NCBI RefSeq assembly: GCF_000820705.1
Contig: NZ_CCXI01000070.1
Location: 1-58,167, forward strand
Length of the DNA: 58,167 nucleotides
Origin: Clostridium polynesiense
GTDB lineage: Bacteria > Bacillota > Clostridia > Clostridiales > Clostridiaceae
Reading direction: 5' to 3'
The stretch's first letter is position 1; each line of letters opens with the position of its first letter. Position numbers and translations under genes: made by a program. The notes under the pieces were generated by a model, which was not told the DNA's origin, searched no databases, and saw only the letters and a program-made list of their open reading frames with translations. Below, piece by piece: positions 16,465 through 24,770 of this stretch.

Positions 16465-18669
16465 TTAGTCACCAACTTCATGATCCAATATCAGCTCAAC
16501 GGTAGTGCCCTTCTTCACAAATTCATTTGGATGAATACTCTGTTCCGTAACCATCCCTTCACCGGATATTACAGCTTTTAAGTTTATTTTATTTAATAAA
16601 TCTATTGCTCCCTGTCTACTGTAACCTTTTAAATCAGGCACAACTACATCTTTATTATAATTTGAGTTATTTCCTAAGTAAAGATTTATTTTACTTCCTT
16701 CCTTTACTGAATAACCGGGCTTAGGACTTATGTCTACAATAGTTTCTCCTTCACCCTCAAGATTATAATTTAAACCATCTTTTCTTAAGATTTTGAAGGC
16801 TTCTTCTTTTTTCATTCCTCTTACATCAGGGATAACTACATCTCTTAATAGGCTGTTTGCCGTCCCCTCAGGTGAACTGTCAGATTTTAATGACAGATAA
16901 TTAAATATATCATTAAAAACTCTTTGCGCTACAGGTGCAGCAACCTGTCCAGCATAATATTCTCCGTTTCCAGGTTCATCAATTGTAACCATCAAGGTAA
17001 TTTGAGGATCATCGATAGGTGCCATTCCAACAAAGGATGAAATATATTTACTTGGAGCGTATACACCATTAATAACCTTTTGAGCTGTACCGGTTTTACC
17101 TCCAATATGATATCCTTCAATCATCGCCTTTTTAGCAGAACCTTCAGTAACCACTCTTTCAAGATAACTTCTTAGGGTTTTTGTATTTCCTTCATCTATA
17201 ATTTTCTTTTTCCCTAGATTTTCAAATTTCTTATCAGATATTCTGGTACCATCTTCGTCTGTATGGACTATCTCTTTCATCAAGTGAGGTCTAATCCACA
17301 CCCCATTATTTGCTATTGTATTAAATGCAGCCATAAACTGCATAGTTCCCACTGTATTTGCTTGTCCAAAGGATATTGTTGCCAAATCTACTTCAGTCAT
17401 TTTTTCTAATGGCATAATGATTCCATTAGCTTCTCCAGGTAAATCCACTCCGGATTTTTCACCAAATCCAAAAAGCTTAATATATTTATGAAGATTTTCT
17501 TTTCCTAGCTTTTGACCTAATTGTATAAATCCAATATTACAGGAGTTTTTAATGATATCTGAAAAATTCTGTGTGCCATGCCCTCCTGACTTCCAGCATT
17601 TTATAGTTCTATTTGCTATAGTTGTGCTTCCGCCACAGGTAAAAGTATCATGCTCTCCTACTTTGCCTTCCTGCATAGCAGCAGCTGCTGTAATAACTTT
17701 AAAAATGGATCCTGGTTCAAAGGTATCACTTACAGCTCTGTTTCTCCATTTTTTCTGAAGCTCATCATAGTTTGCAGCACCTTCTCTAGGTTTATTAGGA
17801 TCATAGTCAGGCTTATTTACAAGAGCAAGTACTTCTCCATTTTTCGGATTCATAACAACAATTGTAACTGCTAAAGCTTTATTATCGATTAAAGCCTGAT
17901 TAGCCGCTTTTTCAGCAAAAAACTGAATCTTTTCATCAATGGTGAGTACAACATCTTTTCCTTCAATAGGTTTTGTATATTCAGAAATAGTGTAAGGAAG
18001 CTCTCCGCTGTTTCTATCTATTTCAGCTAGTCTAACCCCTGGTGATCCTTTTAGTTCTTCTTCATATTTATATTCTATTCCTGTAAGCCCTTTTCCATCG
18101 CTGTCTGTGACACCTAAAACATGAGCTAGAAAGTTATTGTTGGGATAAAATCTTTTCGTATCAGGTGAAATTAAAACCCCGTTAATTTTTAAAGCCTTTA
18201 ATTTATCTGCCTGAACCTTTTCTATTCTTCTAGCAAGTATAGCCGATTGCATAGGCGCACCACTTGGAAGCTTACTTTCTAATTTTTTCAGCACCTCAAA
18301 CTTATCCATTTCAAGAGCCTCTCCGATTTTTAGAGCTAAGTCTTCATTAGATATTTGTTCTTTGTGCTTCTTATTGTAATCAGTTATATACTTTTTTATA
18401 GCATTTAAATCCAAGTCTACTCTGTATACATTTCCGCTTACAGCTAATTCATTGTAATTAGTATCTAATATTCTTCCTCTTTTAGCATCAATTAACACCC
18501 GGCTCGTCCACTGTTCTTGTGCCATAGCTTTATATTCTGGTCCTTTAATAAGCATCAGATAAACAAGTCTAATTGAAAGTAGCATAAAAAGAGTAGTTAT
18601 ACCCATTAAAGCTACAAACATTCTTCTTCTCATAACAACTTTATCCCTGTGCTGTTTTTTACCTGACAA
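16465..18669 (-). CDS. spoVD: Class B penicillin-binding protein with PASTA domains (SpoVD/PBP2B type)
   Basis: The transpeptidase partner of FtsW/SpoVE cross-links septal or spore-cortex peptidoglycan outside the membrane. The order of parts is: transmembrane helix (about 17-40), dimerisation domain, transpeptidase domain with S321-I-F-K324, S376-C-N378 and K525-T-G, then two PASTA domains (about 610-670 and 673-732). Length is 734. It starts with TTG, six bases after GGAGGT. Clostridial clusters commonly annotate this gene as SpoVD; it may equally be the vegetative PBP2, since only one class B PBP is present in the cluster. Confidence 0.92.
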   Translation of the reverse strand: MSGKKQHRDKVVMRRRMFVALMGITTLFMLLSIRLVYLMLIKGPEYKAMAQEQWTSRVLIDAKRGRILDTNYNELAVSGNVYRVDLDLNAIKKYITDYNKKHKEQISNEDLALKIGEALEMDKFEVLKKLESKLPSGAPMQSAILARRIEKVQADKLKALKINGVLISPDTKRFYPNNNFLAHVLGVTDSDGKGLTGIEYKYEEELKGSPGVRLAEIDRNSGELPYTISEYTKPIEGKDVVLTIDEKIQFFAEKAANQALIDNKALAVTIVVMNPKNGEVLALVNKPDYDPNKPREGAANYDELQKKWRNRAVSDTFEPGSIFKVITAAAAMQEGKVGEHDTFTCGGSTTIANRTIKCWKSGGHGTQNFSDIIKNSCNIGFIQLGQKLGKENLHKYIKLFGFGEKSGVDLPGEANGIIMPLEKMTEVDLATISFGQANTVGTMQFMAAFNTIANNGVWIRPHLMKEIVHTDEDGTRISDKKFENLGKKKIIDEGNTKTLRSYLERVVTEGSAKKAMIEGYHIGGKTGTAQKVINGVYAPSKYISSFVGMAPIDDPQITLMVTIDEPGNGEYYAGQVAAPVAQRVFNDIFNYLSLKSDSSPEGTANSLLRDVVIPDVRGMKKEEAFKILRKDGLNYNLEGEGETIVDISPKPGYSVKEGSKINLYLGNNSNYNKDVVVPDLKGYSRQGAIDLLNKINLKAVISGEGMVTEQSIHPNEFVKKGTTVELILDHEVGD

Positions 18670-18755
18670 ACTTTTACCTCCATTCCGCTAAGTCGATTCC
18701 TACATATTAATTTATATTAATAAGGTGTGTTTTCTATTCTCTTTAATTAAAATAT

Positions 18756-18778
18756 GGATGCACTAAAATAGTGCATCC
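18756..18778 (-). terminator. Hairpin overlapping the ftsL stop codon
   Basis: GGATGCACTA (18756-18765) pairs perfectly with 18769-18778 around an AAA loop and includes the stop codon at 18763-18765. The sequence after it on the minus strand (ATATTTTAATT) is a weak T-run, so termination may be partial and allow read-through to the PBP gene. Confidence 0.6.
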
Positions 18779-19254
18779 TTTATTTTAGATAATAAAGTTT
18801 TATTAGAATCGGTATTTTCTATTTCCTTGAAATTTGCCTTAGAAATATCCTGACGTATTATAGTTCCTTTATCAGGATTTACCATATTCAACTTTTTCTC
18901 AGCAAATTCTTTAATATTTTCTAAGCTTGAAACTTTAAGAAGATCTATTTCAAGGGCTTCATTTTCGCTTTTTACCTCTTTAATCTGGGAATTAAGAGAT
19001 AATAACTGTTTTTGCATCTTATAGATTGAAGCATTTCCGCTTACTACTATTGTTCCAAATATAAATACCAAAGAAACTATCTGCAGTATATTCTTCTTCT
19101 TCTGCCTTTCCTTAGCAAGGGTTCTTAAACGCCTTTCTCTCCTGGATTTTTCTAAATTTTTCTTCTTATTGATTTCCCTTTTTTCTATCTGCGTATCAGT
19201 AACTACTGCATTACTGCCAATAACATTATAATTTCTATATTTATTATCCTTCAT
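18763..19254 (-). CDS. ftsL: FtsL-like septum formation initiator
   Basis: The protein (163 residues) has a basic cytoplasmic region rich in Arg/Lys (about residues 25-55), one transmembrane helix (about 60-78) and a periplasmic-side coiled coil (about 80-125) ending in the FtsL/DivIC-type AEKKLNMVNPDKG. FtsL scaffolds the FtsQLB complex and activates FtsW and its PBP. The ATG at 19254 lies eight bases after GGGGT; an alternative ATG at 19269 would add five residues but lacks a ribosome binding site. Placement between rsmH and the PBP supports the assignment despite low sequence conservation in the family. Confidence 0.85.
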   Translation of the reverse strand: MKDNKYRNYNVIGSNAVVTDTQIEKREINKKKNLEKSRRERRLRTLAKERQKKKNILQIVSLVFIFGTIVVSGNASIYKMQKQLLSLNSQIKEVKSENEALEIDLLKVSSLENIKEFAEKKLNMVNPDKGTIIRQDISKANFKEIENTDSNKTLLSKIKDALF

Positions 19255-19278
19255 ACTATAACACCCCATCCCATTTGA

Positions 19279-20211
19279 CTAAATTTTTTCTGCTATTCGT
19301 AGTTTAGCGCTTCTACTTCTAGGGTTAGCTTCAACTTCCTCTTCAGAAGGTTCCATCGGTTTTCTAGTTAATACCTTTATTACAGGTTTTTTATTGCATA
19401 TGCATATAGGAAACTCTGGCGGACAGTTACAAGGTGATTCTAATTTCCTAAACATATTTTTAACTATCCTGTCTTCTAAAGAGTGGAAGGTTATTATGGC
19501 TATCCTTCCATTACTTCTTAATCTATTAATTGAATCTTCAATGCTCTTATTTAATATTTCCAATTCTTTATTAACTTCTATTCTTATAGCTTGAAAAGTT
19601 CTTTTAGCAGGATGAGGTCCTTCTCTCCTCGCTTTAGCCGGTATTGCAGCTTTTATTATATCTACAAGTTCAAAGGTAGTTTCGATTGGTGCATCCTTCC
19701 TGCTTTTTACTATAAAATTAGCAATCCTTTTAGAAAACTTTTCTTCTCCAAATTCATAAAGTATTTTTGTAAGTTCTTCCTCTGAGTATTCATTCACTAC
19801 ATTATAAGCTGAAAAATCGCTGCTTTTATTCATTCTCATATCTAAAGCTGCGTCATTCATGTAGCTGAAGCCTCTTTCATGATTATCAAGTTGATAAGAT
19901 GAAACCCCTAAATCCATTAATATCCCATCAACCTCAGATATTCCTAAGCTTGTTAATACATTATCTATATTATAAAAGTTATCGTGCACATAAACAATGT
20001 TCTTGAAGGTATTTAATCTTTTTTTTGCTGCATTTAATGCTTCTATATCCTGATCTATACCAATTAATCTTCCTTCAGGGCTTAATCTCTTAACTATTTC
20101 AGAGGAATGTCCTGCACCTCCCATGGTACAATCAACATATATTCCATCTTCTTTAATGTTTAATGCATCTATACATTCCTGCAGCAGTACAGAAATATGT
20201 TTAAATTCCAT
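19279..20211 (-). CDS. rsmH: RsmH (MraW), 16S rRNA m4C1402 methyltransferase
   Basis: RsmH N4-methylates C1402 of 16S rRNA in the decoding centre using S-adenosylmethionine. The sequence shows [13 protein letters not shown], the SAM-binding [41 protein letters not shown] and the C-terminal [12 protein letters not shown]. The ATG at 20211 is preceded by AAGGAG; a GTG three bases upstream is the alternative. It follows mraZ by 12 bases and is the second gene of the division cluster. Confidence 0.95.
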   Translation of the reverse strand: MEFKHISVLLQECIDALNIKEDGIYVDCTMGGAGHSSEIVKRLSPEGRLIGIDQDIEALNAAKKRLNTFKNIVYVHDNFYNIDNVLTSLGISEVDGILMDLGVSSYQLDNHERGFSYMNDAALDMRMNKSSDFSAYNVVNEYSEEELTKILYEFGEEKFSKRIANFIVKSRKDAPIETTFELVDIIKAAIPAKARREGPHPAKRTFQAIRIEVNKELEILNKSIEDSINRLRSNGRIAIITFHSLEDRIVKNMFRKLESPCNCPPEFPICICNKKPVIKVLTRKPMEPSEEEVEANPRSRSAKLRIAEKI

Positions 20212-20223
20212 CACTTATTCTCC

Positions 20224-20652
20224 TTATATTCCAAGTTCACTCATCTTTTCAGCTAATTCGTTGTAATCTATGTTGTTATCGTTGTACTCTTCCCATTTCT
20301 CCTTGCTCCATATTTCTATTTTAGTAAGTACACCTATACTTATTATTTCCTTATTTATACCTGCATATTCTATTAAATTCTGTGGTATTAAACCTCTTCC
20401 TTGCTTATCCACTTCTATTTCAGAAGCTCCGGCAAAGAAAAATCTTACAAAAGCTCGAGCATCTTTATTAGTGAGAGGAAGAGTTCTTAACTTTTCCTCA
20501 AGTATTTTCCACTCTTCCAGAGGATATGCATATAGGCATCCGTCTAAGCCTTTAGTTATTATAAACTTCGTTCCTAATTCTTCTCTAAGCTTAGAAGGTA
20601 TTATCATTCTGTTTTTACTGTCCAAGGAATGATTATATTCTCCTATAAACAA
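20224..20652 (-). CDS. mraZ: MraZ, transcriptional regulator of the division/cell-wall cluster
   Basis: MraZ is a ring-forming DNA-binding protein with two AbrB/MazE-like repeats. It represses its own operon, and rsmH counteracts it. Both repeats are visible: [20 protein letters not shown] at the N-terminus and [16 protein letters not shown] in the second half. It begins with TTG at 20652 behind GGAGGGG; this ribosome binding site overlaps the third operator repeat. The 142-residue size is standard. Confidence 0.94.
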   Translation of the reverse strand: MFIGEYNHSLDSKNRMIIPSKLREELGTKFIITKGLDGCLYAYPLEEWKILEEKLRTLPLTNKDARAFVRFFFAGASEIEVDKQGRGLIPQNLIEYAGINKEIISIGVLTKIEIWSKEKWEEYNDNNIDYNELAEKMSELGI

Positions 20653-20660
20653 ATTTTCCC

Positions 20661-20690
20661 CTCCTCCACTTTACTCCACTTTCAACCACT
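20661..20690 (-). promoter_or_regulatory. MraZ operator: three 10-bp direct repeats
   Basis: On the minus strand three blocks of ten bases follow each other without gaps (20690-20681, 20680-20671, 20670-20661). Each begins AGTGG, with AAAGTGGAG in the last two. MraZ is known to bind tandem GTGG/TGGG-type repeats with one-helical-turn spacing upstream of mraZ. The last block runs into the Shine-Dalgarno, so bound MraZ would also cover the start region. Confidence 0.75.
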
Positions 20691-20774
20691 CTAAACTATT
20701 TATTCTCCACAAAACATAAAAATCCTTCTATATTATGAAGATAATTTTTACTCTTTACAATTTGTTAAAATAAA

Positions 20775-20803
20775 TTGACAAAGAAATTTAGATAATGTAA
20801 AAT
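20775..20803 (+). promoter_or_regulatory. Sigma-A promoter of the selenocysteine tRNA gene
   Basis: A perfect -35 box TTGACA (20775-20780), a 17-bp spacer and a -10 box TAAAAT (20798-20803) end 15 bases before the mature tRNA 5' end. The expected start is near 20810. This indicates a dedicated promoter for the tRNA. Confidence 0.8.
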
Positions 20804-20818
20804 ACAGTTGTTGTCTAT

Positions 20819-20915
20819 GGGGGTAGATAGGTGCTGGTGTGCCTGCCGGTCTTCAAAACCGTGTTGTGGTGCTAAGACCACCATGGGTGGGTTCGATTCC
20901 CACATACTCCCGCCA
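20819..20915 (+). tRNA. selC: tRNA-Sec (anticodon UCA)
   Basis: The 97-base gene folds as a selenocysteine tRNA: acceptor arm GGGGGTA pairing with TACTCCC and followed by G-CCA, D arm GGTGCTGGTGTGCC, anticodon stem CGGT/ACCG with loop CTTCAAA (anticodon TCA at 20853-20855), a long variable arm (GTGGT/ACCAC) and the T arm GTGGGTTCGATTCCCAC. The D and T arms match clostridial selC. UCA reads UGA, so the organism should make selenoproteins; selA, selB and selD are not in the window. Confidence 0.95.
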
Positions 20916-20922
20916 AAAACAT

Positions 20923-20967
20923 AAAAACTCCAAACATACGCATTTACTGCGTGTATTTGGAGTTTTT
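20923..20967. terminator. Bidirectional terminator between selC and the convergent unknown gene
   Basis: Arms 20923-20942 and 20948-20967 form a 20-base stem with one mismatch and one wobble pair and a 5-base loop. There is an A-run on the left and a T-run on the right, so it can end selC on the plus strand and the 20976-21563 gene on the minus strand. Confidence 0.85.
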
Positions 20968-20975
20968 ATTTATAA

Positions 20976-21563
20976 TTATATTTCTCTGATTTCATAAAAT
21001 ACTAAGTATCTTTCTCCTTTTGGTTTTTTATCTTTAGAGGAATTATAGGCATAACTCCACTCTAATAATAATACTTTATCCGAATAAATATATTCTCTAA
21101 AATATTTCCTTACATTTTCTCCATATCTCACTAGTTCACTTATTTCCTCAGAACTCAAAAAATCTTTCTCTCCGAAATAATTAAAATCGTCATTACTTTT
21201 TATAACAGTTAAATCTTTTTTATTATATGTAACAAGATTCCATAAATCTTTACTAACAGCCTCTATAACTATTGAATTATTATCTACCTTAAGAGTTCCG
21301 CTTTTATCCGCTATAAAATATGGATAATATATAATCATACCTCTATCTTTATAAAGCTCATACAATCTCCGGGCTTCACTTTGTGCAGCGGAAGCGGTTT
21401 CACCTATTATCCTTGGCAGATTAAAATCCTTTCCTGAATTTAATGCAACCCTTACTGTCCAAAGCAGACTGCTGTCAAGCTTTGTGTTTTCATCGTATAC
21501 CTCCCAGGGAACAGAGGGTAAATTAGAATCTTTAAGTTCGTAAAAACCCATTAATTTATTCAT
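20976..21563 (-). CDS. Unrecognised soluble protein beside selC
   Basis: This gene is real by its AAAGGAG ribosome binding site seven bases before the ATG, codon use like its neighbours, and hairpins on both sides. The 195-residue product has no signal peptide, membrane helix or cysteine cluster. It is rich in aromatic and charged residues; the middle (about 55-105) looks like mixed alpha/beta with ETASAAQSEARRLYELYKDR then MIIYYPYFIADKSGTLKV, and the C-terminus ends in RYLVFYEIREI. I do not recognise a family. It appears monocistronic, transcribed towards selC from the ychF side. No function is proposed. Confidence 0.75.
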   Translation of the reverse strand: MNKLMGFYELKDSNLPSVPWEVYDENTKLDSSLLWTVRVALNSGKDFNLPRIIGETASAAQSEARRLYELYKDRGMIIYYPYFIADKSGTLKVDNNSIVIEAVSKDLWNLVTYNKKDLTVIKSNDDFNYFGEKDFLSSEEISELVRYGENVRKYFREYIYSDKVLLLEWSYAYNSSKDKKPKGERYLVFYEIREI

Positions 21564-21592
21564 ATATTTACTCCTTTAAGTAAATCTACATA

Positions 21593-21630
21593 TATAAATG
21601 GAGTGCGTATAAGCCGTCACTCCATTTATA
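21593..21630. terminator. Hairpin between ychF and the unknown gene
   Basis: A perfect 13-bp stem (21593-21605 with 21618-21630, 12-base loop) lies 22 bases past the ychF stop. The minus-strand T-run is weak (TATATATG), so it is a likely but not ideal terminator for ychF. Confidence 0.6.
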
Positions 21631-21652
21631 TTTATTATTAAATTAACAGTAA

Positions 21653-22750
21653 TTAAACATTAAATCTAAAGTTAACCACATCTCCGTCTTTCATGATATA
21701 ATCCTTACCTTCAAGTCGATAAAGTCCTTTCTCTTTTGCAGCAGCTTCGGAACCGCATTTTATGAGATCATCATAGGATATGATTTCCGCTCTTATAAAA
21801 CCTCTTTCTATATCTGAATGAATTTTACCCGCTGCCTGTGGAGCTTTAGTTCCAATTTTAATTGTCCATGCTCTTACCTCTTGAACCCCTGCTGTCAAAA
21901 AGCTCATTAGTCCCAATAATTTATAACTTGAATGTATAAGCTTATCTAAACCGGATTCTTTTAATCCATACTCTGAGAGCATTTCAGTTTTTTCCTCTGG
22001 CGCCAGTGTAGAGAGTTCTTCCTCGAGCTTTGCACATATAACCACAACTTCAGATTCTTCATTTTCAGCATGTTTTTTTACTATATCAACATACTTATTG
22101 TTTTCTCCACTTTCTGCTATATCATCTTCTGATACATTGCATGCATATAAAACCGGCTTTGAGGTTAGGAGGAAAAGAGATTTGATAAATTCCTGTTCTT
22201 CCTCCGTAGCTTCCATAGTTCTAATAGGTTTTTCTCCTTCTAAATGTGCCTTAATTCTTTCCATGAGCTCATATTCAGCCTTAGCTTTTTTATCTCCGGA
22301 TCTTGCTGTCTTAACTGTCTTTTCCATTCTCCTTTCGAGAACTTCTAAATCTGAAAATATAAGTTCAAGATTAATGGTTTCTATATCCCTTATAGGATCT
22401 ACGCTTCCTTCTACGTGAACTACATTCTCATCTTCAAAACATCTTACTACATGTACTATTGAGGCAACCTCTCTTATATGTGAAAGGAACTTATTTCCCA
22501 ATCCTTCTCCCTTACTGGCTCCTTTTACAAGACCTGCGATATCATAAAATTCTATAGCTGTGTAAACCTTCTTTTTAGAATTATACATTTTTTCTAAAAC
22601 ATCTAATCTGCTATCTGGTACGGTAACCACTCCTACATTAGGCTCAATAGTACAGAAAGGATAATTTGCAGATTCAGCTCCTGCCTGTGTTATAGCGTTA
22701 AATAAAGTACTCTTACCAACATTAGGTAATCCAACTATTCCTAATTTCAT
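21653..22750 (-). CDS. ychF: YchF, redox-regulated ribosome-binding ATPase (OBG family)
   Basis: The 365-residue protein starts directly with the G1 loop [20 protein letters not shown] and has [20 protein letters not shown] (G2/G3), a coiled-coil insertion, and a C-terminal TGS domain (about 280-364; [17 protein letters not shown]). YchF prefers ATP over GTP and associates with ribosomes; it is linked to stress and translation initiation choice. It is monocistronic with its own promoter and terminator and diverges from speE. Confidence 0.95.
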   Translation of the reverse strand: MKLGIVGLPNVGKSTLFNAITQAGAESANYPFCTIEPNVGVVTVPDSRLDVLEKMYNSKKKVYTAIEFYDIAGLVKGASKGEGLGNKFLSHIREVASIVHVVRCFEDENVVHVEGSVDPIRDIETINLELIFSDLEVLERRMEKTVKTARSGDKKAKAEYELMERIKAHLEGEKPIRTMEATEEEQEFIKSLFLLTSKPVLYACNVSEDDIAESGENNKYVDIVKKHAENEESEVVVICAKLEEELSTLAPEEKTEMLSEYGLKESGLDKLIHSSYKLLGLMSFLTAGVQEVRAWTIKIGTKAPQAAGKIHSDIERGFIRAEIISYDDLIKCGSEAAAKEKGLYRLEGKDYIMKDGDVVNFRFNV

Positions 22751-22788
22751 TGCTTACATTCCTTTCTACTTTTATGTAACTCTATAAA

Positions 22789-22817
22789 ATTATACTCTAG
22801 GAAGTATGTTATTTCAA
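22789..22817 (-). promoter_or_regulatory. Promoter of ychF
   Basis: The minus strand has TTGAAA (22817-22812), a 17-bp spacer and TATAAT (22794-22789), about 40 bases upstream of the ychF ATG. Confidence 0.75.
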
Positions 22818-22831
22818 TATCCTATATAATA

Positions 22832-22860
22832 TTGCTCAATTACCATTTCATTGCTATAAT
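22832..22860 (+). promoter_or_regulatory. Promoter of speE
   Basis: The plus strand has TTGCTC (22832-22837), a 17-bp spacer and a perfect TATAAT (22855-22860), 45 bases before the speE ATG. It stands back-to-back with the ychF promoter. Confidence 0.7.
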
Positions 22861-22905
22861 AATTTGATATGATATAGATAAAATTTTTTGTGAGGTGGTT
22901 TTAAA

Positions 22906-23736
22906 ATGGAAATGTGGTTAAGTGAAGGTCAGATTCAAGATGCAGTCATGACTTATAAGGTTAAAGAAACTCTTGTTACAAAAAAAACTCCTTATCAAGA
23001 ATTAGCCATAGTCGACACATATGCTTTAGGGAGGATGTTGGTATTGGATGGAATAGTTCAAACTTCTATTGAAGATGAATATGTTTACCATGAAATGATT
23101 ACTCATATTCCTCTATTTACCCATCCAAACCCTAAAAAGGTATTAGTTGTAGGAGGAGGCGACGGTGGAACCATAAGGGAAGTTCTAAAGCACCCCTCTG
23201 TGGAAAAGGCTGTTTTGTGTGAAATAGATGAGGTTGTTATAGAGGAATGTAAAAAATATCTTCCTGAAATAAGTCATGCATTAGATGATAAAAAATGCGA
23301 AATTTTTATAGGGGATGGTATAAAATACGTCCATGAACATAAAAACGAATTTGATGTTGTCATAGTGGATTCTACAGATCCTTTTGGAGCTGCAGAGGGT
23401 TTATTCGGCGGAAGCTTTTACAAAGAAATATCCCAGTGTTTAACTGAAGATGGTATTCTTATAGCACAAACTGAAAGTCCATTTTATCTTCCAGAAGTGG
23501 TTCAAAGGGTTTATAGGGATGCCAAGGAAGTTTTTCCTGTAACAAAGCTTTTTATGGCAGGAATCCCTACTTATCCAAGCGGATTCTGGAGCTTTACCGT
23601 AGGTTCCAAAAAGTATGATCCGGAAATAGCTGAGATAGAAAATAAATATGATATTCCTGATTTGAAATATTATAATAAAAGACTTCACAAAGCTTGTTTT
23701 GTTTTGCCCGAGTTTGTTGAAAAGCTTACAAAATAA
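22906..23736 (+). CDS. speE: SpeE, polyamine aminopropyltransferase (spermidine synthase)
   Basis: SpeE transfers an aminopropyl group from decarboxylated S-adenosylmethionine to putrescine. Motifs visible are [27 protein letters not shown], the nucleotide-binding [14 protein letters not shown] (about 80-93) and [14 protein letters not shown], which carries the catalytic Asp. The 276-residue length is normal. The ATG follows GAGGTGG. The decarboxylase at 36360 could supply agmatine for this pathway; speB and speD are not in the window. Confidence 0.94.
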   Translation: MEMWLSEGQIQDAVMTYKVKETLVTKKTPYQELAIVDTYALGRMLVLDGIVQTSIEDEYVYHEMITHIPLFTHPNPKKVLVVGGGDGGTIREVLKHPSVEKAVLCEIDEVVIEECKKYLPEISHALDDKKCEIFIGDGIKYVHEHKNEFDVVIVDSTDPFGAAEGLFGGSFYKEISQCLTEDGILIAQTESPFYLPEVVQRVYRDAKEVFPVTKLFMAGIPTYPSGFWSFTVGSKKYDPEIAEIENKYDIPDLKYYNKRLHKACFVLPEFVEKLTK

Positions 23737-23746
23737 TATTTTTAAC

Positions 23747-23774
23747 AAAAAGATAGGTTTTTACCTATCTTTTT
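23747..23774 (+). terminator. Intrinsic terminator after speE
   Basis: A perfect 12-bp stem (23747-23758 with 23763-23774, loop TTTT) is followed by TATTTTTT, ten bases past the speE stop. Confidence 0.9.
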
Positions 23775-23869
23775 ATTTTTTGCATTTCCATACCATATAT
23801 AGCATTATTATTATTAATATTTATAATGCTGCAGTAAATACTAACATTAAGCAATAAGGAGGTGTTATA

Positions 23870-24673
23870 TTGAAGCTGAGACTATTTAACATCGCTATAT
23901 CACTTTTTTTTGTTATTTCACCCTTAAAAGAAATAGTTAATAAAATTCAACCTGCTTATAACAATAATTATCAAGGTTTAAGCACTAAAGAATTGGATTG
24001 GTACTATGAAACTCAAAAAAATGGAGAAGTACCTCTGCCTCCTAAAGAAAGCAGAAGCTTTATATCTAAGTACAATGGATACTATGTAGGAGACACATCG
24101 AAAAAGGAAATATATCTAACCTTTGATGAAGGATATGAAAACGGGTACACTTCCAAGATACTTGACATTTTAAAAAAGCATAATATCAAAGCAGCTTTCT
24201 TTGTAGTAAAGCCTTATATTAAAACAAATGTCGAACTTATAAAGAGAATGGAAGAAGAAGGGCATTTAGTTTGTAATCATAGCTCCCATCACCCTTCAAT
24301 GGCAGCAATAACAGATAAAAACAAATTTCAGGCTGAGTTTACAGAAGTGGAAGGCATTTATAATGAGGTTACAGGAAAAGAAATGCCTAAATTTTTCAGG
24401 CCTCCCATGGGAAAATACAGCGAGCTCTCAATGAAGCTCACCTCAGATTTGGGTTACCGCACTATATTTTGGAGTTTTGCCTATAAGGATTGGATCCCTG
24501 AAAGTCAGCCCCATAAAGAATATGCTTTAAACAAAATACTGTCAAGAACTCATAACGGTGCAATAATCCTTCTTCATGCTGTTTCCAAAACTAATGCAGA
24601 AATATTAGAAGAACTCATTTCAGCCTGGAAAGACAGAGGTTATGAAATAAAATCCTTAAATGAACTACCTTAA
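23870..24673 (+). CDS. pdaA: PdaA-like polysaccharide deacetylase (muramic delta-lactam formation)
   Basis: The 267-residue protein has an N-terminal signal/anchor segment (about 4-20) and a NodB-type deacetylase domain (about 75-265). The blocks are YLTFDEGYENGYTSKIL, HSSHHPSM (metal-binding His pair), FRPPMGKYSELSM and the late catalytic ILLHAVS. The FDEGYENGYT form rather than FDDG is characteristic of B. subtilis PdaA, which removes acetyl groups from muramic acid during spore cortex synthesis. It starts with TTG behind AAGGAGGT. An 8-bp inverted repeat lies upstream (23801-23830). Sporulation-specific expression is inferred from the family. Confidence 0.88.
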   Translation: MKLRLFNIAISLFFVISPLKEIVNKIQPAYNNNYQGLSTKELDWYYETQKNGEVPLPPKESRSFISKYNGYYVGDTSKKEIYLTFDEGYENGYTSKILDILKKHNIKAAFFVVKPYIKTNVELIKRMEEEGHLVCNHSSHHPSMAAITDKNKFQAEFTEVEGIYNEVTGKEMPKFFRPPMGKYSELSMKLTSDLGYRTIFWSFAYKDWIPESQPHKEYALNKILSRTHNGAIILLHAVSKTNAEILEELISAWKDRGYEIKSLNELP

Positions 24674-24681
24674 TTTAAAAA

Positions 24682-24715
24682 GAATCTAAAGATTTATTAA
24701 TAAATCTTTAGATTC
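24682..24715 (-). terminator. 34-bp perfect palindrome between pdaA and the yjiH-like gene
   Basis: Positions 24682-24715 form an uninterrupted palindrome. On the minus strand it is followed by CTTTTTAAATT, so it fits as terminator of the hutH operon. On the plus strand no T-run follows, so termination of pdaA is uncertain. Confidence 0.7.
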
Positions 24716-24770
24716 CAGTTCCGTATATTTAGCAATTATAAATAACTTAGAATATTTATAAACCTTTATA

